Source of the DNA: Rebecca billardiae RCC1528 | Lineage: Eukaryota > Haptophyta | Assembly: GCA_965240325.2 (NCBI GenBank) | Contig: OZ251225.1 | Location: forward strand, 1,178,001-1,242,000 | Direction of reading: 5' to 3' | Length of the DNA stretch: 64,000 nucleotides | Part shown: positions 12,777-22,015 of the stretch, one piece after another | Numbering within the stretch: position 1 is the stretch's first letter | How the letters are laid out: each line of letters begins with the position of its first letter | Notes under the pieces: generated by a model | Database searches by the model: none | What the model saw: the letters and a program-made list of their open reading frames with translations, nothing else | What the model was told of the DNA's origin: nothing | Translations under genes and position numbers: made by a program

Positions 12777-13187
12777 CTCGCACCGACGAGCACGGGGCGC
12801 TCGAGGCACGGGCGTGTGATGATGCGCGCGACGGGTGACGCCTGGGGCCGAGGGGGTACCACCGGACGCGCGATTGCGTGAAAAAGTTCGGCGTCCGTCG
12901 TCGTCGTCGTCTCGTCAAAAAGACGAACGAAGCGAAGGCACCCAGGTTTGTTTGGAGGTTCTCAATTCTCATCAAGCACCGCAAATTGGACGGAATTTTA
13001 CCGATCCGAGATCGCTAATATTCGAACCCCTTTCGCCACACAGGATCTTCATTTAGCTGGGTACTTCTTAATCAACTTGATCCATATTCGTCGGTCCTCA
13101 TCCGCACCGTGATTGGCTGATTGCCGCAGGAGCGAAACCCTGAATTCCGATTTGCCGAGATTACCTACTAGAATTGGTCTCCGGCTT
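12777..13187. other. Intergenic, upstream of the DUF1350 gene
   Basis: From about 12930 the base composition falls towards AT (AATATTCGAACCCC, TTCTTAATCAACTTGATCC). This probably includes the promoter of the downstream hydrolase. Nothing else recognised. Confidence 0.4.
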
Positions 13188-13219
13188 GCGGGTAATTTTA
13201 CCCCTGTAAAATTACCCGC
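13188..13219 (+). promoter_or_regulatory. Perfect 13-bp hairpin just upstream of the DUF1350 gene
   Basis: GCGGGTAATTTTA (13188-13200) pairs with TAAAATTACCCGC (13207-13219) around the loop CCCCTG. It ends 29 bp before the ATG, so it probably lies in the 5' UTR or core promoter. It is AT-rich in its inner half, unlike its surroundings. The role is unknown. Confidence 0.6.
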
Positions 13220-13248
13220 ACTGGCAAGACAAAACAGCCATTCCGTCC

Positions 13249-14466
13249 ATGGCTGCCGCCATGCGAGGGCTGCGCGGGTTGCACGTGCTGCTCCTCGCGG
13301 TCGAGGCGGGCGGCGCACGCGCCGCCGCGCCGCCGGCGCCGCCGTGGGACGGGCGCAGTGGCTGCTACGTCCTGCGTCCACCGCCCGCCCTCGCCACGCC
13401 CCCACGCGCCATCGTCCACTTTTGCGGCGGCGTGTTTGCAGCGGCCATCCCGCACGCGCTGTATCGCCACTTCCTCTCAGAGCTCGCGCACCGTGGATTC
13501 GTGGTGGTTGCGAGCCCGTACGACGTTGACTTCGATTTTGGCACGTGCACGGCGCAGGTGCGTGCCACCTACGCCGACGCGCTGCCCGCCGTACGCGCAG
13601 ATCACGGTGAGCTGCCACAGCTCGCTGTCGGCCACTCGCTCGGCGCCGTCGTGCTGACCATGTGCGCGACGGCGGCCGCAGCGGCGGCGCCGCCGTACGT
13701 GGGCGCCGTGCACATTGCGTACAACCATCGCCCGCTGCGCGAGCTCGTGCCCGGCTATGACGCGCTCATCGCGCCCGCGATTGGCGCGCAGTACGGCGCG
13801 CTGCGCGGCGCACTCGCGTGGCTGGGCACAGGCGGAGCCGCCGACGGCGCGCCGCCGTCGCCACCCCCGCCGCCAGTACCGCCGCCGCCAGCCCTCCGCC
13901 CGCGCCGCCATGCGCTCGTACGCGCACTCGCCGACGCCCTTGCGCTCGCCCGTGGCCTTGGCCGCCAGCTGCCCACGCTTCTCGGCGAGCTGGCCGATGG
14001 CGTGCGCGAGCTGCAACCGCCGCCCGAGGCGGTGCTCACGGCCGCGCGCGAGCGGTACAGCATCCCGCACAGCCTGCTCGTCTCGTTCGCGCCCGACCCT
14101 CTCGATGGCTCGGACGCGCTCGAGGACGCACTCAGCGCGCGAGCTCGCCGATGCCCACACGTCGGGCTCCGGCGCATTCGGCTGCGCGGCTCGCACACGA
14201 CGCCGCTCGATGCGGAGCCGATGGTTGTGAGGGCGCTGCAGACGGCTGCGCGCGTCGCCCCACAGCCCGTGCGCCCGCTGCTCAGCCGGCTCGCCGCCGC
14301 CGCGCGGCGCGCGGCGCTTGCCAACGTCGACGCGCTCGTCGACGCCATCGACGAATGGGCGGCCGAACGCTGCGCGCTGCGCCGCCCGTCGTCGCACTGT
14401 GAGTGTGACGAGCAGGGCCTCTCGTCATCATCACTTGCGGCGGACGCGTTTGATTTCCAAGGATGA
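13249..14466 (+). CDS. DUF1350 family alpha/beta-hydrolase-like protein
   Basis: 405 residues, no intron. The domain (about residues 45-365) matches DUF1350, a family of plant, algal and cyanobacterial proteins with an alpha/beta-hydrolase fold and no established substrate. Seen here: IVHFCGGVFAAAIPHALY near the start, FVVVASPYDVDFDFGTC, the nucleophile elbow GHSLGA (Ser near 128) and a late RGSHTTPL that could supply the catalytic His. The N-terminus (MRGLRGLHVLLLAVEAGGARA, from the second Met) resembles a signal peptide, consistent with secretory or plastid targeting. A Pro-rich insertion (PPSPPPPPVPPPP) interrupts the middle. A perfect hairpin lies 29 bp upstream of the first ATG. Confidence 0.8.
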   Translation: MAAAMRGLRGLHVLLLAVEAGGARAAAPPAPPWDGRSGCYVLRPPPALATPPRAIVHFCGGVFAAAIPHALYRHFLSELAHRGFVVVASPYDVDFDFGTCTAQVRATYADALPAVRADHGELPQLAVGHSLGAVVLTMCATAAAAAAPPYVGAVHIAYNHRPLRELVPGYDALIAPAIGAQYGALRGALAWLGTGGAADGAPPSPPPPPVPPPPALRPRRHALVRALADALALARGLGRQLPTLLGELADGVRELQPPPEAVLTAARERYSIPHSLLVSFAPDPLDGSDALEDALSARARRCPHVGLRRIRLRGSHTTPLDAEPMVVRALQTAARVAPQPVRPLLSRLAAAARRAALANVDALVDAIDEWAAERCALRRPSSHCECDEQGLSSSSLAADAFDFQG

Positions 14467-15002
14467 GAATCAGGCTGTTGCCAAACGATTGAATCGTTCG
14501 GGGGAAGACGCCAAGACGGGCGGAAGCGCGTGTTCTTCAGAATGTGCTAACTGCTACTACTATCCACAATAATCGTATAATATTCGTAGTATATCGTCGG
14601 GCGCGCACTCTTAGTATTCACCGGCCGCGTCGCCCGTACTCCGTCTCAGGCCGCAACCGTAGAATCTGTCGGCGTAATCAGTCCGCGGCGCAGCCGGCAG
14701 CATGCTGCCAGCATCCCGGCAGCTGTGGGACGGTCGCGACGAATTTGAACATTGGAATGCCCCGATGTCCCGAGGCTAGCTGGTCGCCTGGTCCGCGTCG
14801 GGGTCACGCGGTCCGACGCCATTCGACCGGCGACCCCATCGGCTTAGGATGGAGTCCGAGTCCGACTCCAAGAGTCAGCGGAGTGTCACCGAAGCGCTGG
14901 TCCAAGTTGCTGTGCTAGAGCGATAAGGGACGCGAGGTTGTCCACAACCACCCGTGGATCCGTCACATCGCAGTGAAGAGGGCCGCCATAATCAGGCCAG
15001 CT
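14467..15002. other. No supported gene
   Basis: Lies between two convergent genes. The first 150 bases are AT-richer. The short frames show nothing recognisable. Confidence 0.5.
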
Positions 15003-15422
15003 TCATAGCTCTGTGATGCCAGGATGAGGTGCGTGACTGCGTGCCTTCTTGCTTTCTCTCGGTGGTGGATGTCCGGGCAAGCGGAGGGTGCGCTCGTCCA
15101 CGGGCTCCTCAGACGCAGGCGGGGGGGGCGCAGCGCAGTATATGTCCATCTCCACATGCTCTCCTGCGGGGGCGTTCCCTGCAGTCGGGCCGAGCTCGTT
15201 CTCGAGTGTGAGGCCTGCATTGTCGTGCTCGTCGAGAGTAAGGTTGCTCGCTTCCATCTGCGGTAGGAAAGCAGCGACGCGATCGAGGAGCGAACTGCGG
15301 GGGGGCGGCGCGATGTTCGGCCGAGCGGGCTCCAGAAGCATCGCCGGTGGCCGCGGCAGCGCGTCCCCGGCACCGAGCAGCGCGCGCGAGCGCTGCGCGG
15401 CCTTGCCATCATCGTCGGCCAT
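15003..15422 (-). CDS. NOPCHAP1-like (C12orf45/DUF4598) small protein
   Basis: 139 residues from the ATG at 15422 (MADDDGKAAQRSRALL). The segment LLDRVAAFLPQMEASNLTL followed by an acidic stretch and HVEMDIYCA resembles the conserved core of NOPCHAP1 proteins. These help assemble box C/D snoRNP protein NOP58 with the R2TP complex. I recognise the pattern but could not align it, so the name is tentative. The tail is Pro- and Lys/Arg-rich. It is transcribed divergently from the sulfotransferase gene; the start codons are about 150 bp apart, so the two likely share a promoter region. Confidence 0.5.
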   Translation of the reverse strand: MADDDGKAAQRSRALLGAGDALPRPPAMLLEPARPNIAPPPRSSLLDRVAAFLPQMEASNLTLDEHDNAGLTLENELGPTAGNAPAGEHVEMDIYCAAPPPPASEEPVDERTLRLPGHPPPRESKKARSHAPHPGITEL

Positions 15423-15571
15423 CGTTCCCTGCGAGGACACGGTCGCGACTCGCGAGTGGCGACTGGCAGAGCCGCAGAGTGGCAGCCGGGAGGGCACGGT
15501 GACACTTGGGGGCGACGACCGGCGCCCCCGCCGCCGGCGCACGCCCGCCGACCCGCACGACGGATGTGACG

Positions 15572-16918
15572 ATGGTGACCAGTCTGGCGTTCATCACTGC
15601 GCTCGCGGGCGGCGACGCGTCCATCGTCACCGTGTCTGAGCCCGCGTGCTCGGCCGTCGTGCACGTGCACAGCCCAAAGACCGGAGGCTCGTCGCTCCAG
15701 CGTCTCATCCAAGCCCAGCGGCGCTTTGGCAACTACTCTGACGCCCGCGGAGGGATCGCCCGCGCTCCGAGCGGTGACGGCAGGCTCTTCAGCGTGCCCC
15801 ACCACTGGCTGGGAAGCCCGGACCTGCGCGCGCAAGTGCCGCACATTGCAGTCGAGTTCCACAAAGGCCCGCATGCGCCGATGCACTCGACGAGGAAGCT
15901 GGACTACCTCGCCGTGTTTGACGCCATGCGCCCGAGGCTCGCGGTGGCGAGCCCGCCGTGCTTAGTGGTCACAGTCACGCTGCTGCGCGAGCCGCTGGCG
16001 CATCTGGTCTCGACGTACCTGTACGTGCGACCGAAGAAGCGCGACCAGCAGGACGATCCCGCCAGCGTCGCCGCCGGCCTCGAGGCGTTCCTCGCGCAGA
16101 GACGAGCCGATGGCTTCTGGGGCCCGTTCAATCTGGGCCACCTGGGCGCGGCTGGTATCCGTCGGTTCCTCAGGAAGCCGCTGGAGCTGCCGAACGGCCC
16201 TGACGTGCGCAATCACCCGGCCACGCGCGCGCGGCGAGGCGTGCGTGCCGACGGCGCCGAGCACGACGGGTCGGGCGTGTGGGTCGCGGGCACCGCTCTG
16301 AGTGCCGAGCAGGCCGCCGCCGCGCAACGCGCTCGGGCGCTCGAGCTGCTGCGCCAGCAGGAGGCCACGCTCGCCACCTTCGACGTCGTCGGGCACACCG
16401 AGCGCTTTGCCGAGAGCGCACTGCTGCTCATCGACGCGGCCGGGCTGCAGTGCGCCTGGTGGGCCGACACCAACGTCCGCGGCGAGGGCGGGCGCTCGCT
16501 CGAGAACGACACATTCGGCGCGCTCTTCGATGCCACCTTCCCCGCCCTGCGCGCATGGTATGCGGCGCGGCTCGACGTCTTTGACGCCCGCGTGCGAGCA
16601 CGTGGGCCGACTTTCGCCGCGCGTGTCTCTCGACTGCGCGCCGAGCGTGCTGCGTATGCCGCGCTGCTATGCCGGGCGGAGGGTAAGGACGCGAGTACGT
16701 GCCCTGGGGACCATCGTCAGGGCGCAGCCACTCGGCCGAGGCAGGGCTCGTGGCGGCGTAGGCATCTTCTGGCTCAGCAGCAGCGGCCCTGGCGCAGGAT
16801 GACAGCAGCCGCAGCAGACATCACGGCGTCTGACAGTGCGTCTGACAGTGACGCACGGTCCCCAGCGGCAGTGCCACGCGCCCTCGGAGGACCTTTGGCG
16901 TGCCGCCCCGGCCGGTAG
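15572..16918 (+). CDS. Sulfotransferase family protein (PAPS-dependent, Golgi type)
   Basis: 448 residues from the ATG at 15572. The 5'-phosphosulfate-binding motif is HVHSPKTGGSSLQRLI (near residues 30-45) and the 3'-phosphate motif is LLREPLAHLVSTYLYV (near 136-151), the pair that defines Sulfotransfer_2-type enzymes that sulfate glycans or glycoproteins. A short hydrophobic N-terminus (MVTSLAFITALAGG) could be a weak signal anchor. Residues 205-245 hold a charged, Arg/Asp-rich insertion, and the last 70 residues are low complexity, so the true stop could be affected by an unseen intron. The frame is open upstream only to a TTG. Acceptor specificity cannot be read from sequence. Confidence 0.75.
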   Translation: MVTSLAFITALAGGDASIVTVSEPACSAVVHVHSPKTGGSSLQRLIQAQRRFGNYSDARGGIARAPSGDGRLFSVPHHWLGSPDLRAQVPHIAVEFHKGPHAPMHSTRKLDYLAVFDAMRPRLAVASPPCLVVTVTLLREPLAHLVSTYLYVRPKKRDQQDDPASVAAGLEAFLAQRRADGFWGPFNLGHLGAAGIRRFLRKPLELPNGPDVRNHPATRARRGVRADGAEHDGSGVWVAGTALSAEQAAAAQRARALELLRQQEATLATFDVVGHTERFAESALLLIDAAGLQCAWWADTNVRGEGGRSLENDTFGALFDATFPALRAWYAARLDVFDARVRARGPTFAARVSRLRAERAAYAALLCRAEGKDASTCPGDHRQGAATRPRQGSWRRRHLLAQQQRPWRRMTAAAADITASDSASDSDARSPAAVPRALGGPLACRPGR

Positions 16919-18113
16919 GTGCGAACTGCGGACCCTCCGCCCGAGGGGCTGACTGCAGTAGCGGACCCTGGCTCCGGGACCACGTACTGTCTTGCCGACG
17001 GTCCCGGTGGCGAGTGTCAGGCTTTCACTGTACAATTATAATACTAGTCGTCACAATTTTCAGCGTAAGTGTCCTGGGCCTGGCACGGGGGCGTCCGCCG
17101 AGCGACCGTTTGGACATTGAACCGGTCAGGCTTATCTCCTAAACCCCTGGACGGGTAAATCCAGGTCCCCCCCCCCTGGGGGGTCCGGGAGGCCGCGACC
17201 AGTGTCGTCGCTGAGTCCGGGCGGCGTCGCCAAGCGGCGGCTGGAGGAGCGACGGGCGCGTGAGCGTGGCGGCTCGCGGGTATCGCCGGCCTTGTGGCAC
17301 GTAGTCGCGCGTGTGCGCGCCGTCGCATTGCGTGTACAACACCAGACGCTGACTCCCATGCCATTGCCACGCCCTGAAGACTGCCTCCGCACCTTGTGTC
17401 TGCGTTCAAATGCTCACGAAGCTGGCTCGCGCCGCTTGTGGCAGTGCCTAGCGTGCAAGAAGCTGCTACAAGTGGTGCCATAGCACTCAAGACCCGGCCG
17501 TCACGCATGGGGCTAGTCGGGTAGGCTTATCTGTGCTATGGGCGACCAGGAAAGCAGCTCGATCAGTGATCCGTGACTCTGGAAATGTCGTGCGGCACAC
17601 ACCGTTTGAAACGCGAGAGCGCGACGCGTGCCTAACGTGACCTCTTTCAGGCGGCGTGCGGGGTCGGAAGTCCAGCGCGCGTGTACGTATACATTGTGCA
17701 TACATACCCCCACCTCCCCGAGCCATCTCATCGCGCCCAGGCTCCCCACATGTCGAGTCGGCTGGCAGGAAGTGACCGCTCGGCACAAGCTCAAGCCCGC
17801 AAGTGGTTGCGCGCGCCAACCGCAAGGGCGACGAGCGAGGAGAGACATCAGCGGGCTGCTTTGTCGACGTTCCCCTACGTCTTGGGGCCCGCCCCGCCCA
17901 GCGTGCCGCCACGGAACGCCCCGCAATCGACCGCTAGGACGCTCGGCGAGCACGCACCCACCGCCGCCACGGCAGCCGTCCCCCGAGCCAGGGGTGTAGG
18001 GGACAAGCATCAGGTTCATAATTACTCCGCCGGGAGGAGAGGCTTTGCTGCGATTCAAAGTTGCAGCGGTTGCTCCAAACTCCTCGACGCTGCTGCCGAG
18101 GATCGCAACGAAC
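16919..18113. other. No supported gene; may hide a 5' exon of the channel gene
   Basis: Contains a C-run/G-run palindrome (CCCCCCCCCTGGGGGG at about 17167-17182) and scattered short frames without motifs. The downstream ion channel begins without a signal peptide, so a first exon may lie here, but I could not identify one. Confidence 0.4.
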
Positions 18114-20161
18114 ATGCCGTCGCCGAGCATGCCCGCCTCGAGCCCGCCCTTGGCGGAGGCCAGCGAGGTGTTGCCATACACGGGCAAGCGCCGCGCGCGT
18201 ATGCGCCTTTCGAGCCCCGTCGATGTGTACGTGCGCTGCACCCTCGTCCGCCTCGAGGATGTGCATGTCAACGCGGGCACGTTTGATGCCGAGGTGCGCG
18301 TGGAGGCGCGGTGGCGCGATGAGATGCTCGAGCACGTGACGGAGCCGCTTCCGTTCGCTCACATCGACGACTTTGGGTTCGAGACGCTCGAGTGCACGGT
18401 CTTCCGCCAGCGCGTAAAGATCGACGGGCCGCGTCTCGTGTTTGCCAACCTGGTGCAGCTCTTCGAGTCGCGCTGTCGATGTGTCAACCTCGTCGCGGAG
18501 AAGGCGAGGCGGCCGGACGGGGTGCGCTGCAACCTCTGCATCACCGGCGTCTTCTTCGGGCGATTTCGCGGCGCGTTCGACGTCTCGAACTTCCCGTTCG
18601 ACTCGCAGGCCGCGCACATCGTCCTGCGCTCTATGCGCGTGCACCCAGACACCTGGCGGGTGCACGGCCCGCCGACGCTGTACGCACACCCGATGCACGT
18701 GCAGCTGTTGCCGGAGACCGCACCCGAGTGGCGCAACGACGTGTCGCCCTCGGTGGCCACGACACAGCTCGAGCAGGAGTACGTCCTGCCGGCCGATCTC
18801 GACGTTCAGCCGGCCGTGACCCTGCGCGAGATGTCGCCCTCGCTGCTCGAGCACTCAGAGCTGCACGTGCTCATCCGGCTGCGGCGCCGCTCGCGCCCGT
18901 GGGTGACCAACGTGCTCGGCGTGCTCGCGGCGATCGTGCTGTGCTCGTTCTCGGCCCTGCTCCTCCCTGCGAGGGACGCAGGCGCGCTGAGCGTGAAGCT
19001 CGTGATCGTGGGCGCCGCGCAGGTCGCGCTCGCAGCATTCAGGGTGCGCCATCGCCCCGCGCGCATGAGCGAGCGCGCGGTGCCACTGGTGGCAGCTCGC
19101 GGCCTAGCCGTCGCCGTGACACGCGCCCCGCCCGCCCCGCCTTCTCCGTGCAGGCTTCCTTCCGGGCGCGCATGCCGACCTTGGCGCCGTCGACGTGGGT
19201 GGATACGTACTTCAACCTGTGCGTGCTCACGCTGGTCGTCCTGCTCGCGGCCCAGTGCGCGGCATTCGTGCTCAGCTGCAGGGAGGACGCGCGCACAGGG
19301 GATGCGGGCGCGTCGCGAGCGCTCTCCGCGGCGCGGCAGCTGCTCGAGGCGCGCAGCCGGCGCTTGGTGACCCGACGCCGCCCACACGTCGACATGCCGC
19401 CGCCCCTGCCTCCGCCATCCTCGCCGCCCGCGCTGCTGCCCGCTGCGGCGACGACTCACGGCGGCGGGGGTGCCGATCCCAGCGCGAGCGCTGATGCTGG
19501 CTCGACGAGTGCGCACTGGTGTCTTCTGCCGTCGGCTGAGCTCGACGTCATCGTCGCTTGCGTCGTCGTCGGCTGTTGGCTCGCCTGGCACGCCGTCTAC
19601 GCCTGGCGTGTTCACCAACACCGCTCGCGCCCCGCCCTCATGCCAGCACAGGAGCCGGGGCAGTTGGGGGCGGGTGCCAAGGGCCCGGCTCCTCCGCCCA
19701 GCCTGAGCTGCTCGTCGCCGGTAGGAAGCGGGACCGCGCTCGTCGGCTGGAAGAGCGAGAGCTCGACCGGGGCGGTGATCCGCGCGACAGAGGTCTCCAT
19801 GGCGGCACCTCGCGCTCCCACCACTGGCAGGAGCGGCAGCGGTGGCCCCGCGCGCACCAGCGACGCAGGCGGGGGCAGCAGTCGCGAGCGCGGAAATCCA
19901 TTCCCACCGCATCACCCGCCTGGCGTGCCGCCGAATCCAGCATCAAGTCCGCAGACCCCTCGGCCGCCGCCGCCACCGCAAGCATGTGGCTCTTCGTCAC
20001 CCGCAGCACCATCGTGCACGGCATCGGTGACGCCGACGCTCGGCCCTCGGCCTCCGAAGACGGCAGTGCTCCCGCCAACGGCAACGTCAGCAATGGCGGG
20101 CGCGGGCTCACAGGGTCGGGGACCGGGACGGCGGCATCAGCATCAACCCCAGATGTTCTGA
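18114..20161 (+). CDS. Pentameric ligand-gated ion channel (Cys-loop superfamily) homologue
   Basis: Two exons, 18114-19043 and 19154-20161 (110-nt GTGCGC...CAG intron), 645 residues. Seen: a beta-rich N-domain (VDVYVRCTLVRLEDV, then FDVSNFPFDSQAAHIVLRS near 159-170, the FPFD.Q signature loop). Next come TM1 (WVTNVLGVLAAIVLCSFSALL, about 262), TM2 (ALSVKLVIVGAAQVALAAF, about 289), TM3 after the join (WVDTYFNLCVLTLVVLLAAQ, about 325), a Ser/Pro-rich cytoplasmic loop and TM4 (DVIVACVVVGCWLAWHAVYA, about 440). A disordered tail of about 180 residues follows. The loop cysteines of animal receptors are absent, as in bacterial members. The chosen ATG gives no signal peptide, so a 5' exon is probably missing. 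Ligand and ion selectivity are unknown. Confidence 0.75.
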
Positions 20162-20706
20162 CGACGAACAAGAAATGCGCAGCACTAGGAGATACTAAGC
20201 GATGCCGTCGGTAACGTCGAATCGGCATGCAGTCAGAGTCTACGTATTAACTGATTTTATTAATTCAAATTATTTATTAATTTTCGCCGCGGCGGTATAC
20301 TTTTTAAACAGTAATATAATCAGAAATATAATTTTATTATATATATATACTAAAATAATATAAAGATGGCGGGCTCCGCGAACTCGTCCGAGCCCGCGGC
20401 CAGTCCGCGACGTGACTCTGATGACTGATCTGAGGACTCCGCGCCGATTGACGAGGCCGCCCCCGCACTCCGCAGGCCCGTCAGCCCGTCTACGGTCTAG
20501 CACTTAGCAGTCGGTTACGGCATGCAGTGATTCATGCACGGCCCGGCACTGGCAAGTGGCAGCCCTGATGTCCCGGAGGCGGGACTCCGGACAGTGGCTC
20601 TGTTGGCAGCCCGGCTGGCGCCTCGTCGCGGAGCCTAGTTTAGTCTGTTTAGTATGTAGTTATGAAATGACATGGCCGTAGCGCTCGGCTTCAGATGACA
20701 GATTGG
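20162..20706. other. Intergenic with an AT-rich island
   Basis: About 20243-20365 is strongly AT-rich (ATTTATTAATTTTCGCC, then TTATATATATATAC), in sharp contrast to flanking DNA. No gene recognised. It may be a 3' UTR/terminator zone between two convergent genes or an old organelle-derived insertion. Confidence 0.5.
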
Positions 20707-21792
20707 TCACTTTGCAGCGCGCTGTCGCTCGAAGATGCGCGAGCAGCGTGCGTCGCCCGTCACGATCTCCAGCACCATCTTGTCGCTGCGCTTGTCGAGA
20801 TGGCGGCGGAACTCAGTGAGCTTGACATCCGTCCGCTTGCGGTCGCGCGGCCTGCAGTGCGTGACGAGCACCTCGCCCTCCCAAAACGTCTCCTTGAGCA
20901 CGGGCTGGCCATCGATCTCGTCCTCGGTGGTGCCGCCCACGATCAGTGTCTCGACCTTCTTGCCGATCGGCGTCTGCATCGAGAACTCCCACACGTCGGG
21001 GTCGACCTGAACCCACTCCTGCACCGGCTTCAGCTTGATCGCCACCTGCCGCTTGGCCCACGGCACACCCGTCGCCTCGAGGTACTCCTTGAACTTGACC
21101 GACTGCGACAGCGCCCACACGCCGGTGAAGTCCACGTCAGGTGTGCGCGAGGCGCTCAGCTGCGGCGCAGCCGATGCGGCGGACGAGGCAGAGTGCGCCT
21201 GCGCCTGCGGCTGCGGCTGCGTCTGCGCCTGCGGCTGTGGCTGTGGGGATGGCACGGGCTGCTCCCCGGCTGCCCTGGCCACTGGCTGCACGGGCTGTGG
21301 CTCCGGGTGTGGCTGCTGCTGTGGCTGCGGTGGCGGCTGTGGCTGTGCGGATGGCGGTGGCTCAGGACGGACGTGCTGCTCTTCCGCATGCAGCTGTGAG
21401 CCGCGCGACGGCGTGGAAGTCGGCTGTGACGCGAAGCTGTGAGCTGGCGGCGACGTCACCGGCGAGGCCTGTGGCGTTGACCACTGGTTTGCGGGGCTCG
21501 ATGGCAGCTGCAGCGTGGAGTCAGCAGCAGATCTCGAGGTCTCGAGATGTCCCATCGAAGCGCTCCGAGCGCCCACGGCCGCAGCCATTGCCTCCTCGGT
21601 GATGGGATCCGGTCCGGCAACCAGCCGCCACATGGCGGTCAGGTTCTGTGCAGTGGCCTCGAGCTCTGCGATCAGCCGCGCATTCTCCTGGTCGCGCTGC
21701 TCGCATCGCGCCTTGAGCTCGGCGACAGCCGCCTCGAGCTCGCGGATGTGCGAGGTGTTTGTCGTGATCTGGGCGACAAGCGGCGTCGCCAT
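20707..21792 (-). CDS. Coiled-coil protein with C-terminal FABP/lipocalin-like domain
   Basis: 361 residues from the ATG at 21792. Residues about 10-55 form a coiled coil (IRELEAAVAELKARCEQRD). Residues about 95-210 are a Pro/Gln/Ser-rich linker with PQPQPQAQTQ repeats. Residues about 217-355 look like a fatty-acid-binding/calycin barrel: FTGVWALSQSVKFKEYLEA at the start, WEFSMQTPIGKK, IDGQPVLKETFWEGEVLVT and a final KMVLEIVTGDARCSRIFERQ. The barrel normally binds small hydrophobic ligands. Its attachment to a coiled coil and a long disordered linker is unusual. The frame extends upstream to a GTG at 21873, so a longer form is possible. It is divergent from the NFACT-R gene. Confidence 0.75.
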   Translation of the reverse strand: MATPLVAQITTNTSHIRELEAAVAELKARCEQRDQENARLIAELEATAQNLTAMWRLVAGPDPITEEAMAAAVGARSASMGHLETSRSAADSTLQLPSSPANQWSTPQASPVTSPPAHSFASQPTSTPSRGSQLHAEEQHVRPEPPPSAQPQPPPQPQQQPHPEPQPVQPVARAAGEQPVPSPQPQPQAQTQPQPQAQAHSASSAASAAPQLSASRTPDVDFTGVWALSQSVKFKEYLEATGVPWAKRQVAIKLKPVQEWVQVDPDVWEFSMQTPIGKKVETLIVGGTTEDEIDGQPVLKETFWEGEVLVTHCRPRDRKRTDVKLTEFRRHLDKRSDKMVLEIVTGDARCSRIFERQRAAK

Positions 21793-22015
21793 GGCTCCCG
21801 GGTCCTGCGGGCCCGACAGCGATGAAGCGGCGACACAGCGACGAGCTCGGAAAGGAGGCGGCGGCCCGTTCACCGGCTTGGCGATTCCTCGCGACCGAGC
21901 GCGTCACCAGGGAGCCAGGACCAAAAGAATCCACGATGGCGGACGAACGCGCCCCTTGCGCTGAGGAATTCCTCGCGCTGAGAGCGGGGTGGGTGGGCCG
22001 GGCGGGGGATGCGCG

